This document shows, one piece after another, positions 15,248-23,736 of a stretch of DNA of 64,000 bases; the first letter of the stretch is position 1, and each line of letters starts with the position of its first letter. The stretch lies in NCBI RefSeq assembly GCF_022352215.1, contig NZ_JAKRWF010000003.1, forward strand, positions 522,008 through 586,007, read 5' to 3'. Made by a program: the position numbers and the translations under genes. The notes below the pieces were generated by a model. That model was not told the DNA's origin. It saw only the letters and a program-made list of their open reading frames with translations, and did not search any database. The stretch comes from Flavihumibacter cheonanensis (GTDB lineage Bacteria; Bacteroidota; Bacteroidia; Chitinophagales; Chitinophagaceae).

Positions 15248-16789
15248 CTAGGCCACTACCTCCTCGATCACCCGTCCCCCCACATCTGTCAATCGGAACG
15301 GACGGCCCTGGAAAGGATAAGTGAACTCTTCGTGGTTGATGCCCATCAGATGTAGAATGGTAGCCTGGATATCGAAGGCTTCTACTTTACCGCTAACCGG
15401 ACTATAACCGATCTCATCCGTTTCGCCATATGTAAAGCCTTTTTTGATACCACCACCCGCCATCCAAAGGGTAAATGCATCGGTATGATGATCCCGGCCC
15501 TTATATGGATTCTGTACCCCATTCCGGTTTTCCATCATGGGAGTTCTACCGAATTCACCGCCCCAAACCACCAGGGTATCATCCAGCAAACCACGTTGTT
15601 TGAGATCCAGCAATAATGCCGTCATGGCTTTATCCACGCTTCGGTATTTATTGATAATACCAAGGTTCAAACTATTGCCGGCATTATCGCCGTGAGCATC
15701 CCAGCCCCAATCAAACAACTGCACATACCGAACCCCTTTTTCCACCAGCTTACGAGCCAATAAGGCATTGTTCGCAAAACAGGATTTACCCGGCTGCGTG
15801 CCGTACATCTCATGGATATAATCCGGCTCATCATTAATATTCATCACTTCCGGCGCTGTGATCTGCATCCGGAAGGCCATTTCATATTGCGAGATCCGGC
15901 TCAGCGTCTCAGGGTCCTGATATTCTTTATAGGTGGCTGCGTTCGCCTGGTTGATCGCTTCGATACTGGCCTTGCGCAAATCGCGACTCATCCCTTTCGG
16001 ATCATTAATAAACAAGACCGGATCACCTTCACTTCTGCATTGCACGCCCTGGTATACCGATGGCAGGAACCCACTTCCCCAAACGCTTTTACCGGCATCA
16101 GGAAAACTGCCCCCACTGGTCAGTACCACAAACCCGGGAAGATTCTGATTCTCAGTACCCAATCCATAAGTTACCCAGGAGCCCATGGATGGCCTACCCA
16201 GGCGAGGTGTGCCCGTATGCATCAGCAATTGCGCAGGTGCATGGTTAAACTGATCAGTGGTAACTGCTTTCAGAAAACTCACTTCATCGGCCATGGTGGA
16301 AAAATGCGGCAGGTGATCGCTGATCCAGGCACCGGACTCACCCCTTTGCTTAAACGTAGCCTGAGGACCCAGCATTTTTGGTACACCTGTAATAAAAGCG
16401 AACTGTTTTCCCTCTAGTAGAGAAGGCGGACAATCCTGCCCGTCCATTTTCATCAACTCGGGTTTGTAATCAAATAATTCCAGTTGCGATGGCGCTCCCG
16501 CCATGTGCAGATAAATCACACTCTTCGCACGGGCGGCGAAGGGTGGTGCTTTAGGCAGTAGGGGCCGTGCAGGATCAAAATCGCGAAGCGGATCAAAACC
16601 TGTATTGGCCGCTTCCCTGGCCATTTTATCCAAAGCGGACTGGCCACAGCTCCCTAATAGCGAACCGATTGCCAGTGCGCCAAGTCCCATTGCACTTTCT
16701 TTCAGAAAATGCCGGCGGGTATGCAGTTGAAGATGCGCCTGCTCGGCTTCCTTCAACAATTTCTGTGCATGCAATTCATCTCTTGTCAT
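15248..16789 (-). CDS. DUF1501 (sulfatase-like) exported protein
   Basis: DUF1501 protein of 513 residues, a family related in fold to sulfatases and alkaline phosphatases and found beside PSD1 cytochrome-type proteins in Planctomycetes and Bacteroidota. A twin-arginine-like export signal (TRRHFLKESAMGLGALAIGSLL, residues about 23-44) is followed by a possible lipobox cysteine. Landmarks are VIYLHMAGAPSQLELFDYKP, DLKQRGLLDDTLVVWGGEFGRTP and the late GRDHHTDAFTLWMAGGG. It starts 19 bases after the PSD1 gene, so the two form an operon. A biochemical activity has not been established for most members. A purine-rich repeat follows its stop codon immediately. Confidence 0.88.
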   Translation of the reverse strand: MTRDELHAQKLLKEAEQAHLQLHTRRHFLKESAMGLGALAIGSLLGSCGQSALDKMAREAANTGFDPLRDFDPARPLLPKAPPFAARAKSVIYLHMAGAPSQLELFDYKPELMKMDGQDCPPSLLEGKQFAFITGVPKMLGPQATFKQRGESGAWISDHLPHFSTMADEVSFLKAVTTDQFNHAPAQLLMHTGTPRLGRPSMGSWVTYGLGTENQNLPGFVVLTSGGSFPDAGKSVWGSGFLPSVYQGVQCRSEGDPVLFINDPKGMSRDLRKASIEAINQANAATYKEYQDPETLSRISQYEMAFRMQITAPEVMNINDEPDYIHEMYGTQPGKSCFANNALLARKLVEKGVRYVQLFDWGWDAHGDNAGNSLNLGIINKYRSVDKAMTALLLDLKQRGLLDDTLVVWGGEFGRTPMMENRNGVQNPYKGRDHHTDAFTLWMAGGGIKKGFTYGETDEIGYSPVSGKVEAFDIQATILHLMGINHEEFTYPFQGRPFRLTDVGGRVIEEVVA

Positions 16790-16808
16790 AAGCTCACTAT
16801 TGGTTGCA

Positions 16809-19601
16809 TTAATTTTTTACGATTACTTCATCCAGGTTCAGCAGGGCATTCGCTACAACAACCATGGCCGCCGCATGGGCCGTTGGCTGCTTAAAAGCTT
16901 CCAGTTCTTTCGGATTAGCCTCATAGGTAGCGCGCGCTTTCGCATACAATCCCATCATCGCTTTCAATTGCTCCTCTTTTATTTCACTAAACAATAGTTG
17001 CCGGTACCCCCATTTCACCATTTCTTCCACTTTCTTCTCCTCCCTCTTCCTTTCTTCCTTTCCTCCCTTCTCCTTGCCTCCTTTGTCCCCTTCGTCTCCA
17101 ATTTCCATTCTCCTCGCAAAATGCGCCGCCAGATCCACATACACCGAATCATTCATTGTTACCAGCGCCTGAAGCGGCGTATTCGTCCGGATCCTGCGCG
17201 CATTACAAACGACCCGCTGCGCCCCATCAAAATTGATCATACTCGGATAGGGCGAAGTACGTTTCCAATACGTGTAAACCGCCCGACGATACCGGTCTTC
17301 CCCTTCACTCATCGTCCAACGGGCACCATTATACGGAGATAACCAGATGCCATCGGGCTGCCAGGGCATTACGCCCGGACCATACATTTTAGTACTCAGC
17401 TTTCCGCTCACCTGCAGGTGCTGGTCACGCAGTTGCTCAGCACTCAAACGTATTCTTGGTCCGCGCGCATAGTATTTATTGGCTGCATCCTTATCCAATT
17501 GTTCTTTAGTTACCCGACTATCCTGCTGATAGGTAGCACTCAACACCATTTCTTTTAAAAGTTTTTTGATGTTCCATTGGTAGTCGTGTATCAGCTTCCA
17601 TGATAATTCATCCAGCAGTTGGTGATGAGTTGGATTAGCACCTTGTGTACCCATATCCTCCAGAGTTTCCACCAGGCCGGTTCCGAAAAGCTGCTCCCAT
17701 AAACGATTCACCAGGGTGCGGGATACCAGCGGATTGCGGGGATCCGTCATCCAGGCGGCCAACTCCAGCCGGTTTTTAGGCATATCCGTTTCCTTTAGTT
17801 GCATATTGTGCAGGAGTGATGCCGGCACTGCAGGTTTCACTTCTGCCCCAGGGGTTAATCGATTACCTCGTTCAAAAACATGGGTAGTTCTTTTGAGACT
17901 GGCCGGATTCTCATACAAAATCGGCATACCCGGAACATAGCTTGTCAGGAGTTTCCAATATCGCTGATAGGCAGCCGCATAACCCGGACGATCTTTACCA
18001 GGAAAGGCAGGCACACAGGAGACCCAGTTGAAGCTGATGGTAAAATCATCTTTTTCGGAAGCAAGCGGAGTTCGCTTATATTGAATATAGAGATCGTGTA
18101 CACCCTGCTGTTTTGCAAATGAAATACTTTCAAAACGCCACTGATCCTTAGCCTGAACAGGTGATTTGGCAATAATGGGACCATCAGGTGCATCCAATCG
18201 AAGCGTTAAGGTGCCTCCCGGTTTATTGCAATAAAACTGCCAGATCATCTGTTCAGTCCCTTCCATGTCAATGTTCTTAAATCTTGCAGTGGATTTATTT
18301 TTAAAAATCAGTCCGCCGTTCATATTAGCGATTACCGCATTGTCGAGTTTATCGGCTGTAGTGGAGTTCACCGCCGGCTGATAAAACTTGACCATCTTCC
18401 TCACCCACTCTCCCTCTTCCTTTCCTCCCTTCTTCCCTTCCTCCATCCACCCCATTACATACTCCAATTCCTTATCCATCTCCGGTGTCAACCTCCGCAA
18501 CAACGGGTATTCACCTGGTACATCTTCATCCCGCGTATTATTGAAATAAGCCAGGAACTTGTAATATTCATCGTGTTTGAATGGATCATAGGGGTGACTA
18601 TGGCATTGCACACAGGAAAAGGTTGTACTCATGATCGCTTCCCAACTGGTATTGATGCGATCCATTACCGCCGCAACCCTGAATTCCTCATTATCCGTTC
18701 CGCCTTCATCATTGGTCATGGAATTGCGATGGAAACCAGTTGCGATATAATTGTCATCGGTGGGGTTGGGCAGCAAATCGCCCGCCATTTGTTCCTTTAT
18801 GAACTGATCGTAGGGCATGTTTTGATTAAAGGCCTTAATCACCCAGTCGCGATAAGGCCAGGCATCCCGGTGTCCATCTGATTCATAGCCCTTGGTATCA
18901 GCATACCTGGCAAGGTCGAGCCACATACTGGCCCATTTCTCGCCAAACCGGGGCGATGCCAATAAACTATCTACCAGCTCTTCATAGGCGGCAGCTGATC
19001 CGCCGGCTTGTAAAAACTTTTCTGCCTGCTCTTTTTCAGGGTAGAGTCCGATCAGGTCCAGGCTTACTCTTCGAAGCAATACGGGCGCTTCAGCGCGTTG
19101 CGACCCCTTTAAGCCTTGTTTTTCGAGCTCTTCTTTAATATGTTGATCAATGGTTTTCTTTTCCTTTGGTTCTTTCACTGGCAGGTAAGCCCAGTGATCT
19201 CCCCAGGGCGCTCCCTGTTTGATCCAACGGCGCAACAACGCAATTTCATCCGGTGAAAGCGGATCGTGTTCATAGGGCATGCGCTCTTCAGGATCGTCCA
19301 GGGTAAGCCGACGAATCATCTCACTTGCATCCGGATCACCTTTGATGATGGCTGGTTTACCTGATTCAGTAGGACTAAATGCCTCTTCTTCAAAGAGCAC
19401 ACTGAACCCTGCTTTGGCTTTCACACCACCGTGGCAGGAAATACAATGTTTATTGAGGATGGGTTTGACTTCTGTACTGAAATCAACTGGTGCACCGCGG
19501 TCGCGCGCGGAACGGCTGATTACCCAGGAAAGGCTGAGGATGACCACCAGTGCGGCAGCCAGGATAAACGCTTTTTTATTTGATCGGATCAATCGTTGCA
19601 T
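16809..19601 (-). CDS. PSD1/planctomycete cytochrome c protein (DUF1549-DUF1553) with two repeat-derived inserts
   Basis: A 930-residue membrane-anchored protein with an N-terminal helix (residues 12-28) and a c-type heme site CISCH with conserved MPYEHDPLSPDE after it. DUF1549 follows (VSLDLIGLYPE, FGEKWASMWLDLARYADTKGYE) and then DUF1553 (NPLVSRTLVNRLWEQLFGTGLVETLEDMG, GARWTMSEGEDRYRRAVYTYWKR). A second heme-like CVQCHSHPYDPF lies near residue 330. Two short charged inserts, near residues 386-399 and 832-861, are encoded by purine-rich tracts like the intergenic repeats; both keep the frame. It probably works with the DUF1501 protein in periplasmic breakdown of complex carbon, but the substrate is not known. 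Confidence 0.87.
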   Translation of the reverse strand: MQRLIRSNKKAFILAAALVVILSLSWVISRSARDRGAPVDFSTEVKPILNKHCISCHGGVKAKAGFSVLFEEEAFSPTESGKPAIIKGDPDASEMIRRLTLDDPEERMPYEHDPLSPDEIALLRRWIKQGAPWGDHWAYLPVKEPKEKKTIDQHIKEELEKQGLKGSQRAEAPVLLRRVSLDLIGLYPEKEQAEKFLQAGGSAAAYEELVDSLLASPRFGEKWASMWLDLARYADTKGYESDGHRDAWPYRDWVIKAFNQNMPYDQFIKEQMAGDLLPNPTDDNYIATGFHRNSMTNDEGGTDNEEFRVAAVMDRINTSWEAIMSTTFSCVQCHSHPYDPFKHDEYYKFLAYFNNTRDEDVPGEYPLLRRLTPEMDKELEYVMGWMEEGKKGGKEEGEWVRKMVKFYQPAVNSTTADKLDNAVIANMNGGLIFKNKSTARFKNIDMEGTEQMIWQFYCNKPGGTLTLRLDAPDGPIIAKSPVQAKDQWRFESISFAKQQGVHDLYIQYKRTPLASEKDDFTISFNWVSCVPAFPGKDRPGYAAAYQRYWKLLTSYVPGMPILYENPASLKRTTHVFERGNRLTPGAEVKPAVPASLLHNMQLKETDMPKNRLELAAWMTDPRNPLVSRTLVNRLWEQLFGTGLVETLEDMGTQGANPTHHQLLDELSWKLIHDYQWNIKKLLKEMVLSATYQQDSRVTKEQLDKDAANKYYARGPRIRLSAEQLRDQHLQVSGKLSTKMYGPGVMPWQPDGIWLSPYNGARWTMSEGEDRYRRAVYTYWKRTSPYPSMINFDGAQRVVCNARRIRTNTPLQALVTMNDSVYVDLAAHFARRMEIGDEGDKGGKEKGGKEERKREEKKVEEMVKWGYRQLLFSEIKEEQLKAMMGLYAKARATYEANPKELEAFKQPTAHAAAMVVVANALLNLDEVIVKN
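17022..17108 (-). repeat. Purine-rich repeat as in-frame insert in the PSD1 gene (second insert)
   Basis: Encodes residues 832-861, a Gly/Lys/Glu/Arg run between an ARRM segment and the VKWGYRQLLF segment of DUF1553. The coding strand contains GGGGACAAAGGAGGCAAGGA and then GAGAAGGGAGGAA, shared with the tract at 15131-15247. Confidence 0.7.
18408..18447 (-). repeat. Purine-rich repeat as in-frame insert in the PSD1 gene (first insert)
   Basis: Encodes MEEGKKGGKEEGEW (residues 386-399), between YVMGW and VRKMVKFY. The coding strand is GGAGGAAGGGAAGAAGGGAG-like, matching the family consensus. Confidence 0.65.
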
Positions 19602-19718
19602 GGCAGAAATCGTCTACTAATCTTCTTAAAGTTAGCTTATTCCAGCGCCAAAACGCCCTCCTTTCAAACGATGCCAAAATAGTTTAAGATTTTGCGTAAA
19701 TCCAGAAAGAAAACCGGG

Positions 19719-20456
19719 TCAATCGAAAAGCGCTTCTGCCTGAGCTACACTTTCCGGCTTTCCTACATCAATAAACCGATCTCCGCTATGATCAAAACCC
19801 ATGATTTTATGGGTTCCTGCCAGGTCGAGGTAAACATCTATCAGCGAAAATTTTCCAGTCCTGGAAATCAGCGAAAATATCGCGGGTGAAAACACCACCA
19901 CGGTACTGTATGCCTTTGGCGTCAATTCCTGTAAAGCATTAGCTGCTGAGTAGGGCGATTCTGGCGGAAATCGGAATTCATTGGTTGCCAGGTTAACCCA
20001 ACCTTGCATCCGGTTCTGTTTATCAAACAGGATATTGCGGGTGCTTTTTCTGTTGGTTACACCAAAACTGATCAGCGCTTTTTCCTGTTGGTGAAATTGT
20101 AAAAGGGCATCCAGGTTCAGGTCGGTTAACACATCCGCATTGATGGTAAGAAATGGTTCGTTTCCAAGCAGGGGCGCAGCTTTAAGCAAACCACCTCCTG
20201 TTTCCAGTACTTCATCGCGCTCATCACTGATAAGGATTTTACTACCCCAGCCATTTGCGTTTTCCACAGCTTCCCGGATCTGGTTCGCGAAATGGTGCAC
20301 ATTGACCACTACTTCGGTTATACCATACTGTTGGAGGTACTCAATATTCCGTTGAAGTAAGGACTTCCCGTTCACAGGGGCAAGAGCCTTGGGATGTTGA
20401 TCGGTCCAGGGTTTGAAACGGGTTCCCAGTCCGGCTGCGAAAATCATTGCTTTCAT
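19719..20456 (-). CDS. Sugar-1-phosphate nucleotidyltransferase (MurU-like)
   Basis: Nucleotidyltransferase of 245 residues opening MKAMIFAAGLGTRFKPWTDQ, the signature loop for NTP binding, followed by HPKALAPVNGK, VLETGGGLLKA and INADVLTDL (metal-binding Asp). This matches MurU, which converts MurNAc-1-phosphate and UTP to UDP-MurNAc in Pseudomonas cell-wall recycling. The ATG overlaps the stop of the upstream kinase-RapZ fusion by 4 bases, and AmgK-MurU pairs are the known recycling partners, so context supports the assignment. Other hexose-1-phosphate substrates cannot be excluded by sequence alone. Confidence 0.8.
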   Translation of the reverse strand: MKAMIFAAGLGTRFKPWTDQHPKALAPVNGKSLLQRNIEYLQQYGITEVVVNVHHFANQIREAVENANGWGSKILISDERDEVLETGGGLLKAAPLLGNEPFLTINADVLTDLNLDALLQFHQQEKALISFGVTNRKSTRNILFDKQNRMQGWVNLATNEFRFPPESPYSAANALQELTPKAYSTVVVFSPAIFSLISRTGKFSLIDVYLDLAGTHKIMGFDHSGDRFIDVGKPESVAQAEALFD

Positions 20457-21913
20457 GGGTTGATCCAGTTTTTTGCATCCTGTACAATATGTTTCACTTC
20501 CACTTTTACTTTGAATTTATTCCGGAGGTGACGCGCAAGTGCATCCGCGGCATATACAGACCGGTGTTGTCCGCCGGTACAACCAAAATTTACCTGCAAG
20601 CTCACAAATCCTCTCCTGATATATTCAGCCACACTGATATCCACCAGGTCAAAAACGCTGTTCAGAAAATCGGGCATGGCGGTACGTTGTTCCAGGAAAT
20701 CCTTAACCGCCTTGTCTCTGCCTGTTTGGGTTTTGTATTCTTCGAAACGGCCTGGATTAAAAATTCCCCGGCAATCAAAGACAAATCCGCCACCGTTTTC
20801 AGTTGGGTCAGTTGGAATTCCTTTTTTATAGGAGAAACTATGAATATTCACAACAAGCGGTGTTGATTCATCCGCCTGTAAAGGTTCAAATCTTTCCATC
20901 ACTTCCGCACTGGTGCAGAATTGAAGACATTTATCAAATTCAGGAACTGCGATACCCATCTTGCGATTGCCCGTGAAGGCACTCAGGTTTTTCAGGGCTT
21001 GCGGAATACTGGTCAGAAACTGTGCTTTTCGCTGGAAGAAGCCCCTGAAACCATATGCACCCAGCACCTGTAATAACCGGATTAGGACATATCCATTGAA
21101 TTGAATGGTAAAGAGAACCGGATCAACTGGATTTGGTAAAATTTTATTTACCTCTCCAATATAATATTCCAGTAAACTGTCTTTCCATTCGTCTGGCAGA
21201 TTAGCCCTTGCCTGCCACAACATGGATGCTACATCGTATTGTAAGGCTCCGAGCATACCGCCCTGGTAATCGATGAAATGAACCTGTCCGTCTTTCACCA
21301 TGATATTCCGGCTTTGAAAATCCCGGAACATGAAATGTTTGTTTTCCGTATGTGTGAGATAGGTACTCAATGCATCAAAATCATCCAGCAGTGCCTGTTT
21401 ATCGTAGGGAAACTTGAGGGTGTCAAGAAAATAATATTTGAAATACAACAGGTCACTCATGATTGCCTGCTTTCCAAACTCCCGGGCTGTCAGGCATTTG
21501 GAATAATCGATTTGCTCTCCTCCCTTTATCTGAAGGTGTGCCAGTTTGGAAAGGCTTTGCTGAAATAACGCAAACACTTCTTCTGTAAATCCTTTTTCTT
21601 CCAGTTCATTCAAAAGAGAGCGATCTCCAAAATCTTCCTGCAGATAGATATCATGCTCCTCATTCACTGCGAACACATTGGCAACCGGTGCACCAGCCGA
21701 TTTCAGTGATTCGGTAAACGAAAGAAAGGTTTCATTCTCTTTGATATGCGGATTATAGGTTGCGATCGCTGAATTAACAACTGCATCCTGGACGCCTTCC
21801 ACTCTGAAATACATCCGGTCGCTGCCCGATTGTGGCAATTTGGTAATGGCTGCTGCAGGCTGACCTGAAAACTGCTGCCAGAGCTGATCAATGCGTTCAA
21901 TTATTTGTTCCAT
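20453..21913 (-). CDS. AmgK-like sugar kinase fused to a RapZ C-terminal domain
   Basis: A 486-residue fusion. Residues 1-330 are an aminoglycoside-phosphotransferase-type kinase with the catalytic loop FRDFQSRNIMV (near residue 196) and the metal site IDYQGG. AmgK of this fold makes the anomeric phosphates of MurNAc and GlcNAc. Residues about 355-486 match the RapZ C-terminal domain, with GGGFVFDCRGIFNPGR, TGRDKAVKDFLEQ and the highly conserved GCTGGQHRSVY near residue 444. In enterobacteria that domain senses glucosamine-6-phosphate. The N-terminal P-loop kinase part of RapZ is absent. I start at the ATG at 21913; a TTG at 21946 would overlap the next gene. A TATATTTG promoter element ends 9 bases upstream of the ATG. 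Confidence 0.85.
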   Translation of the reverse strand: MEQIIERIDQLWQQFSGQPAAAITKLPQSGSDRMYFRVEGVQDAVVNSAIATYNPHIKENETFLSFTESLKSAGAPVANVFAVNEEHDIYLQEDFGDRSLLNELEEKGFTEEVFALFQQSLSKLAHLQIKGGEQIDYSKCLTAREFGKQAIMSDLLYFKYYFLDTLKFPYDKQALLDDFDALSTYLTHTENKHFMFRDFQSRNIMVKDGQVHFIDYQGGMLGALQYDVASMLWQARANLPDEWKDSLLEYYIGEVNKILPNPVDPVLFTIQFNGYVLIRLLQVLGAYGFRGFFQRKAQFLTSIPQALKNLSAFTGNRKMGIAVPEFDKCLQFCTSAEVMERFEPLQADESTPLVVNIHSFSYKKGIPTDPTENGGGFVFDCRGIFNPGRFEEYKTQTGRDKAVKDFLEQRTAMPDFLNSVFDLVDISVAEYIRRGFVSLQVNFGCTGGQHRSVYAADALARHLRNKFKVKVEVKHIVQDAKNWINP

Positions 21914-21922
21914 AGTAGGCGT

Positions 21923-21930
21923 CAAATATA
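21923..21930 (-). promoter_or_regulatory. Candidate -7 promoter element for the kinase-RapZ/MurU operon
   Basis: The minus strand reads TATATTTG, a perfect TAnnTTTG element, 9 bases before the ATG at 21913, implying a nearly leaderless mRNA. No clear -33 TTTG was found. Confidence 0.4.
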
Positions 21931-21942
21931 AGAACGCTGCTT

Positions 21943-23025
21943 TCAAAAAAGTTTCATTTGTTGGCCAGGCCGTGAAAACTGGCTGATATCAAGGCTCCAA
22001 CGTTCTTTATCCAATCCGTACAACTGCCGGAACTTTTTAAACTGCTGGTTGATGATGGATGCCTGCTGCCCTTCTCCCCGCATTCGGGTCCCAAACCGGC
22101 TATCATTCACTTTTCCTCCGTGCCCTTCCTCAATGCTATGCCATACCTTGTTAGCGCGATCCGGAAAATTGGTGTATAACCAATCATGGAAAATCAGTTT
22201 AACTGCACCGTTTAATCGGACAAAAGTATAGGCAGCAAATGTTGCCCCTTCCGCTGCTGCACTTTCAAGAATGGATGGCAGTTCATGATCATTTAAACCT
22301 GGAATAACCGGACCAATCATTACCCCGGTATGTACTCCTTTCCGGCTTAATTCACGAATCACTCGTAGTCGTTGTTCTGCAGTAGTGGTGCGGGGTTCCA
22401 TTTGCCTTCGTAAAGATTCATCCAGGCTATTGATCGAAACCAGCACAGATGCCAGGCGTTTTTCGCCCATTGATGCCAGCAAATCAGCATCCCTTAAAAC
22501 ACCCGCATTTTTGGTGATGATACCTACGGGCTGGTTGAATTCCCTGCATACCTCCAATAATTTTCTGGTCAATCGGAATCGTTGTTCAGCCGGCTGGTAG
22601 CAATCGGTATTGCCGCTAATTGAAATAGGTACACATTCCCAGGCAGGTCGCATCAAAAATTTCCGCAATAATTCTGCAGCATTTCGCTTTACTATGATCT
22701 TTCGTTCAAAATCCAATCCCGCACTATATCCCCAGTACTCGTGTGAATTGCGCGCATAACAATAAATGCAACCGTGCTCACAACCCTGGTAGGGATTCAT
22801 GCTGTAAAACATATTGACATCCGGACTATCCACTTTATTGACCAGGCTTTTTGCTTCCTGTTCCAGGTATTGTGTGGCAATGTCGGCGTCTACCCATTCA
22901 TCGATGGCAGTATTCTCCAAACGAGATACCTGCGTAGCATCAAAACGATTCGATGGATTGATCTGGGCTCCTCTGCCTCGCATTTTTGGCAACCCTTTGT
23001 TTTCCTTTTGTGCTGCTTTCTTCAT
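21943..23025 (-). CDS. PA0069-family radical SAM protein with C-terminal clamp-like motif
   Basis: Radical SAM enzyme of 360 residues in the PA0069/Rv2578c group, relatives of spore photoproduct lyase. The iron-sulfur motif is CEHGCIYCYARN (CxxxCxxC), preceded by MNPYQG, with later ISGNTDCYQPAE and GPVIPGLNDHE. The last five residues are QMKLF, which fits the QxxLF pentapeptide that bacterial proteins use to bind the DNA polymerase III beta clamp. It is the fourth gene outward, on the left, from the umuD promoter region and lies 29 bases after the 2H-like gene. The family's reaction is not established; proximity to a translesion polymerase and the clamp motif suggest DNA damage repair, which is inference. 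Confidence 0.88.
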   Translation of the reverse strand: MKKAAQKENKGLPKMRGRGAQINPSNRFDATQVSRLENTAIDEWVDADIATQYLEQEAKSLVNKVDSPDVNMFYSMNPYQGCEHGCIYCYARNSHEYWGYSAGLDFERKIIVKRNAAELLRKFLMRPAWECVPISISGNTDCYQPAEQRFRLTRKLLEVCREFNQPVGIITKNAGVLRDADLLASMGEKRLASVLVSINSLDESLRRQMEPRTTTAEQRLRVIRELSRKGVHTGVMIGPVIPGLNDHELPSILESAAAEGATFAAYTFVRLNGAVKLIFHDWLYTNFPDRANKVWHSIEEGHGGKVNDSRFGTRMRGEGQQASIINQQFKKFRQLYGLDKERWSLDISQFSRPGQQMKLF

Positions 23026-23054
23026 GAACCGTTTGATGATTTACTTCGTTTGAA

Positions 23055-23726
23055 TCAGGCTTCAAACAGTGATTGTTGCTTCACGCCTACAGGAAGATTT
23101 CTCAATTCCACTCGTTGGATGATTTGCCAGTTGGGGTTACCAGCCGACCGTTTCAGCAGGAGACAGGCATCTGCCAGGAACTGGGCTGAAAATGATTTTT
23201 GCGCATACTCTAACCAGGCTTTGTCAAAAATAGGAGGCGGCAATTTTCCTGCAACCAGGATTTTGTGGTCTGTTATGAAGAAGGGGGTATGTTCCTTGTC
23301 GAGCCGTAGCAGTGATTGAATCGATTTCAAATCGCGCGTTATTCCTGCTAATCCTGCGTCACCCGAACTACCCGACCGCGCAGCAACAGGAACATAAATA
23401 CTGTGGGAAGGTTGCGCTGCAAAATCCTGGAGCCGGATTTGAAAAGGTCGCCAGCCGGTGGCTAATTGATAGATGGAATGCTTTACCCGTTCTTCCAATA
23501 ATTGCCGTTGTTTGAATTTCACCAATGGTAATAATACCTGTTGACCAGCGCCATAGGGCATCGGGTATTTCTCCTGGAAACCCACACGGATTTTTCTGAT
23601 TTTCTCTTTTACCGCATCCGGAATAGACCATACCAATTGATATTCATGTTCCTGGTACCCTGGCATTGATGAATACCGAAAAAAACCTTCCTGTCTTTTT
23701 TCACCAACCGACTGATGTACTTGCAT
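23055..23726 (-). CDS. Degenerate 2H-phosphoesterase (LigT/2'-5' RNA ligase-like) protein with clamp-like motif
   Basis: A 223-residue protein that I relate to the 2'-5' RNA ligase superfamily from its layout: YQLVWSIPDAVKEKI near the N-terminus, a central QPSHSIYVPV, and HKILVAGKLPPPIF near residue 154, where relatives have HLTIARKLPP. Where the first HxT motif should be, it reads VLLPLVKF (residues 64-71), so the first catalytic His is missing and the second motif keeps His but not Thr. It ends QQSLFEA, a beta-clamp-like QxxLF peptide two residues from the end. I start at the ATG at 23726 because the upstream open frame overlaps the next gene. It lies 10 bases after its paralogue and is probably not an active phosphodiesterase. 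Confidence 0.6.
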   Translation of the reverse strand: MQVHQSVGEKRQEGFFRYSSMPGYQEHEYQLVWSIPDAVKEKIRKIRVGFQEKYPMPYGAGQQVLLPLVKFKQRQLLEERVKHSIYQLATGWRPFQIRLQDFAAQPSHSIYVPVAARSGSSGDAGLAGITRDLKSIQSLLRLDKEHTPFFITDHKILVAGKLPPPIFDKAWLEYAQKSFSAQFLADACLLLKRSAGNPNWQIIQRVELRNLPVGVKQQSLFEA

Positions 23727-23736
23727 AACCAGATTT

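Noticed and set aside
15812..16417. Open frame (+) within the DUF1501 gene
   Set aside because: The opposite strand carries a conserved DUF1501 protein; the plus frame resembles no family and uses rare-looking residue runs.
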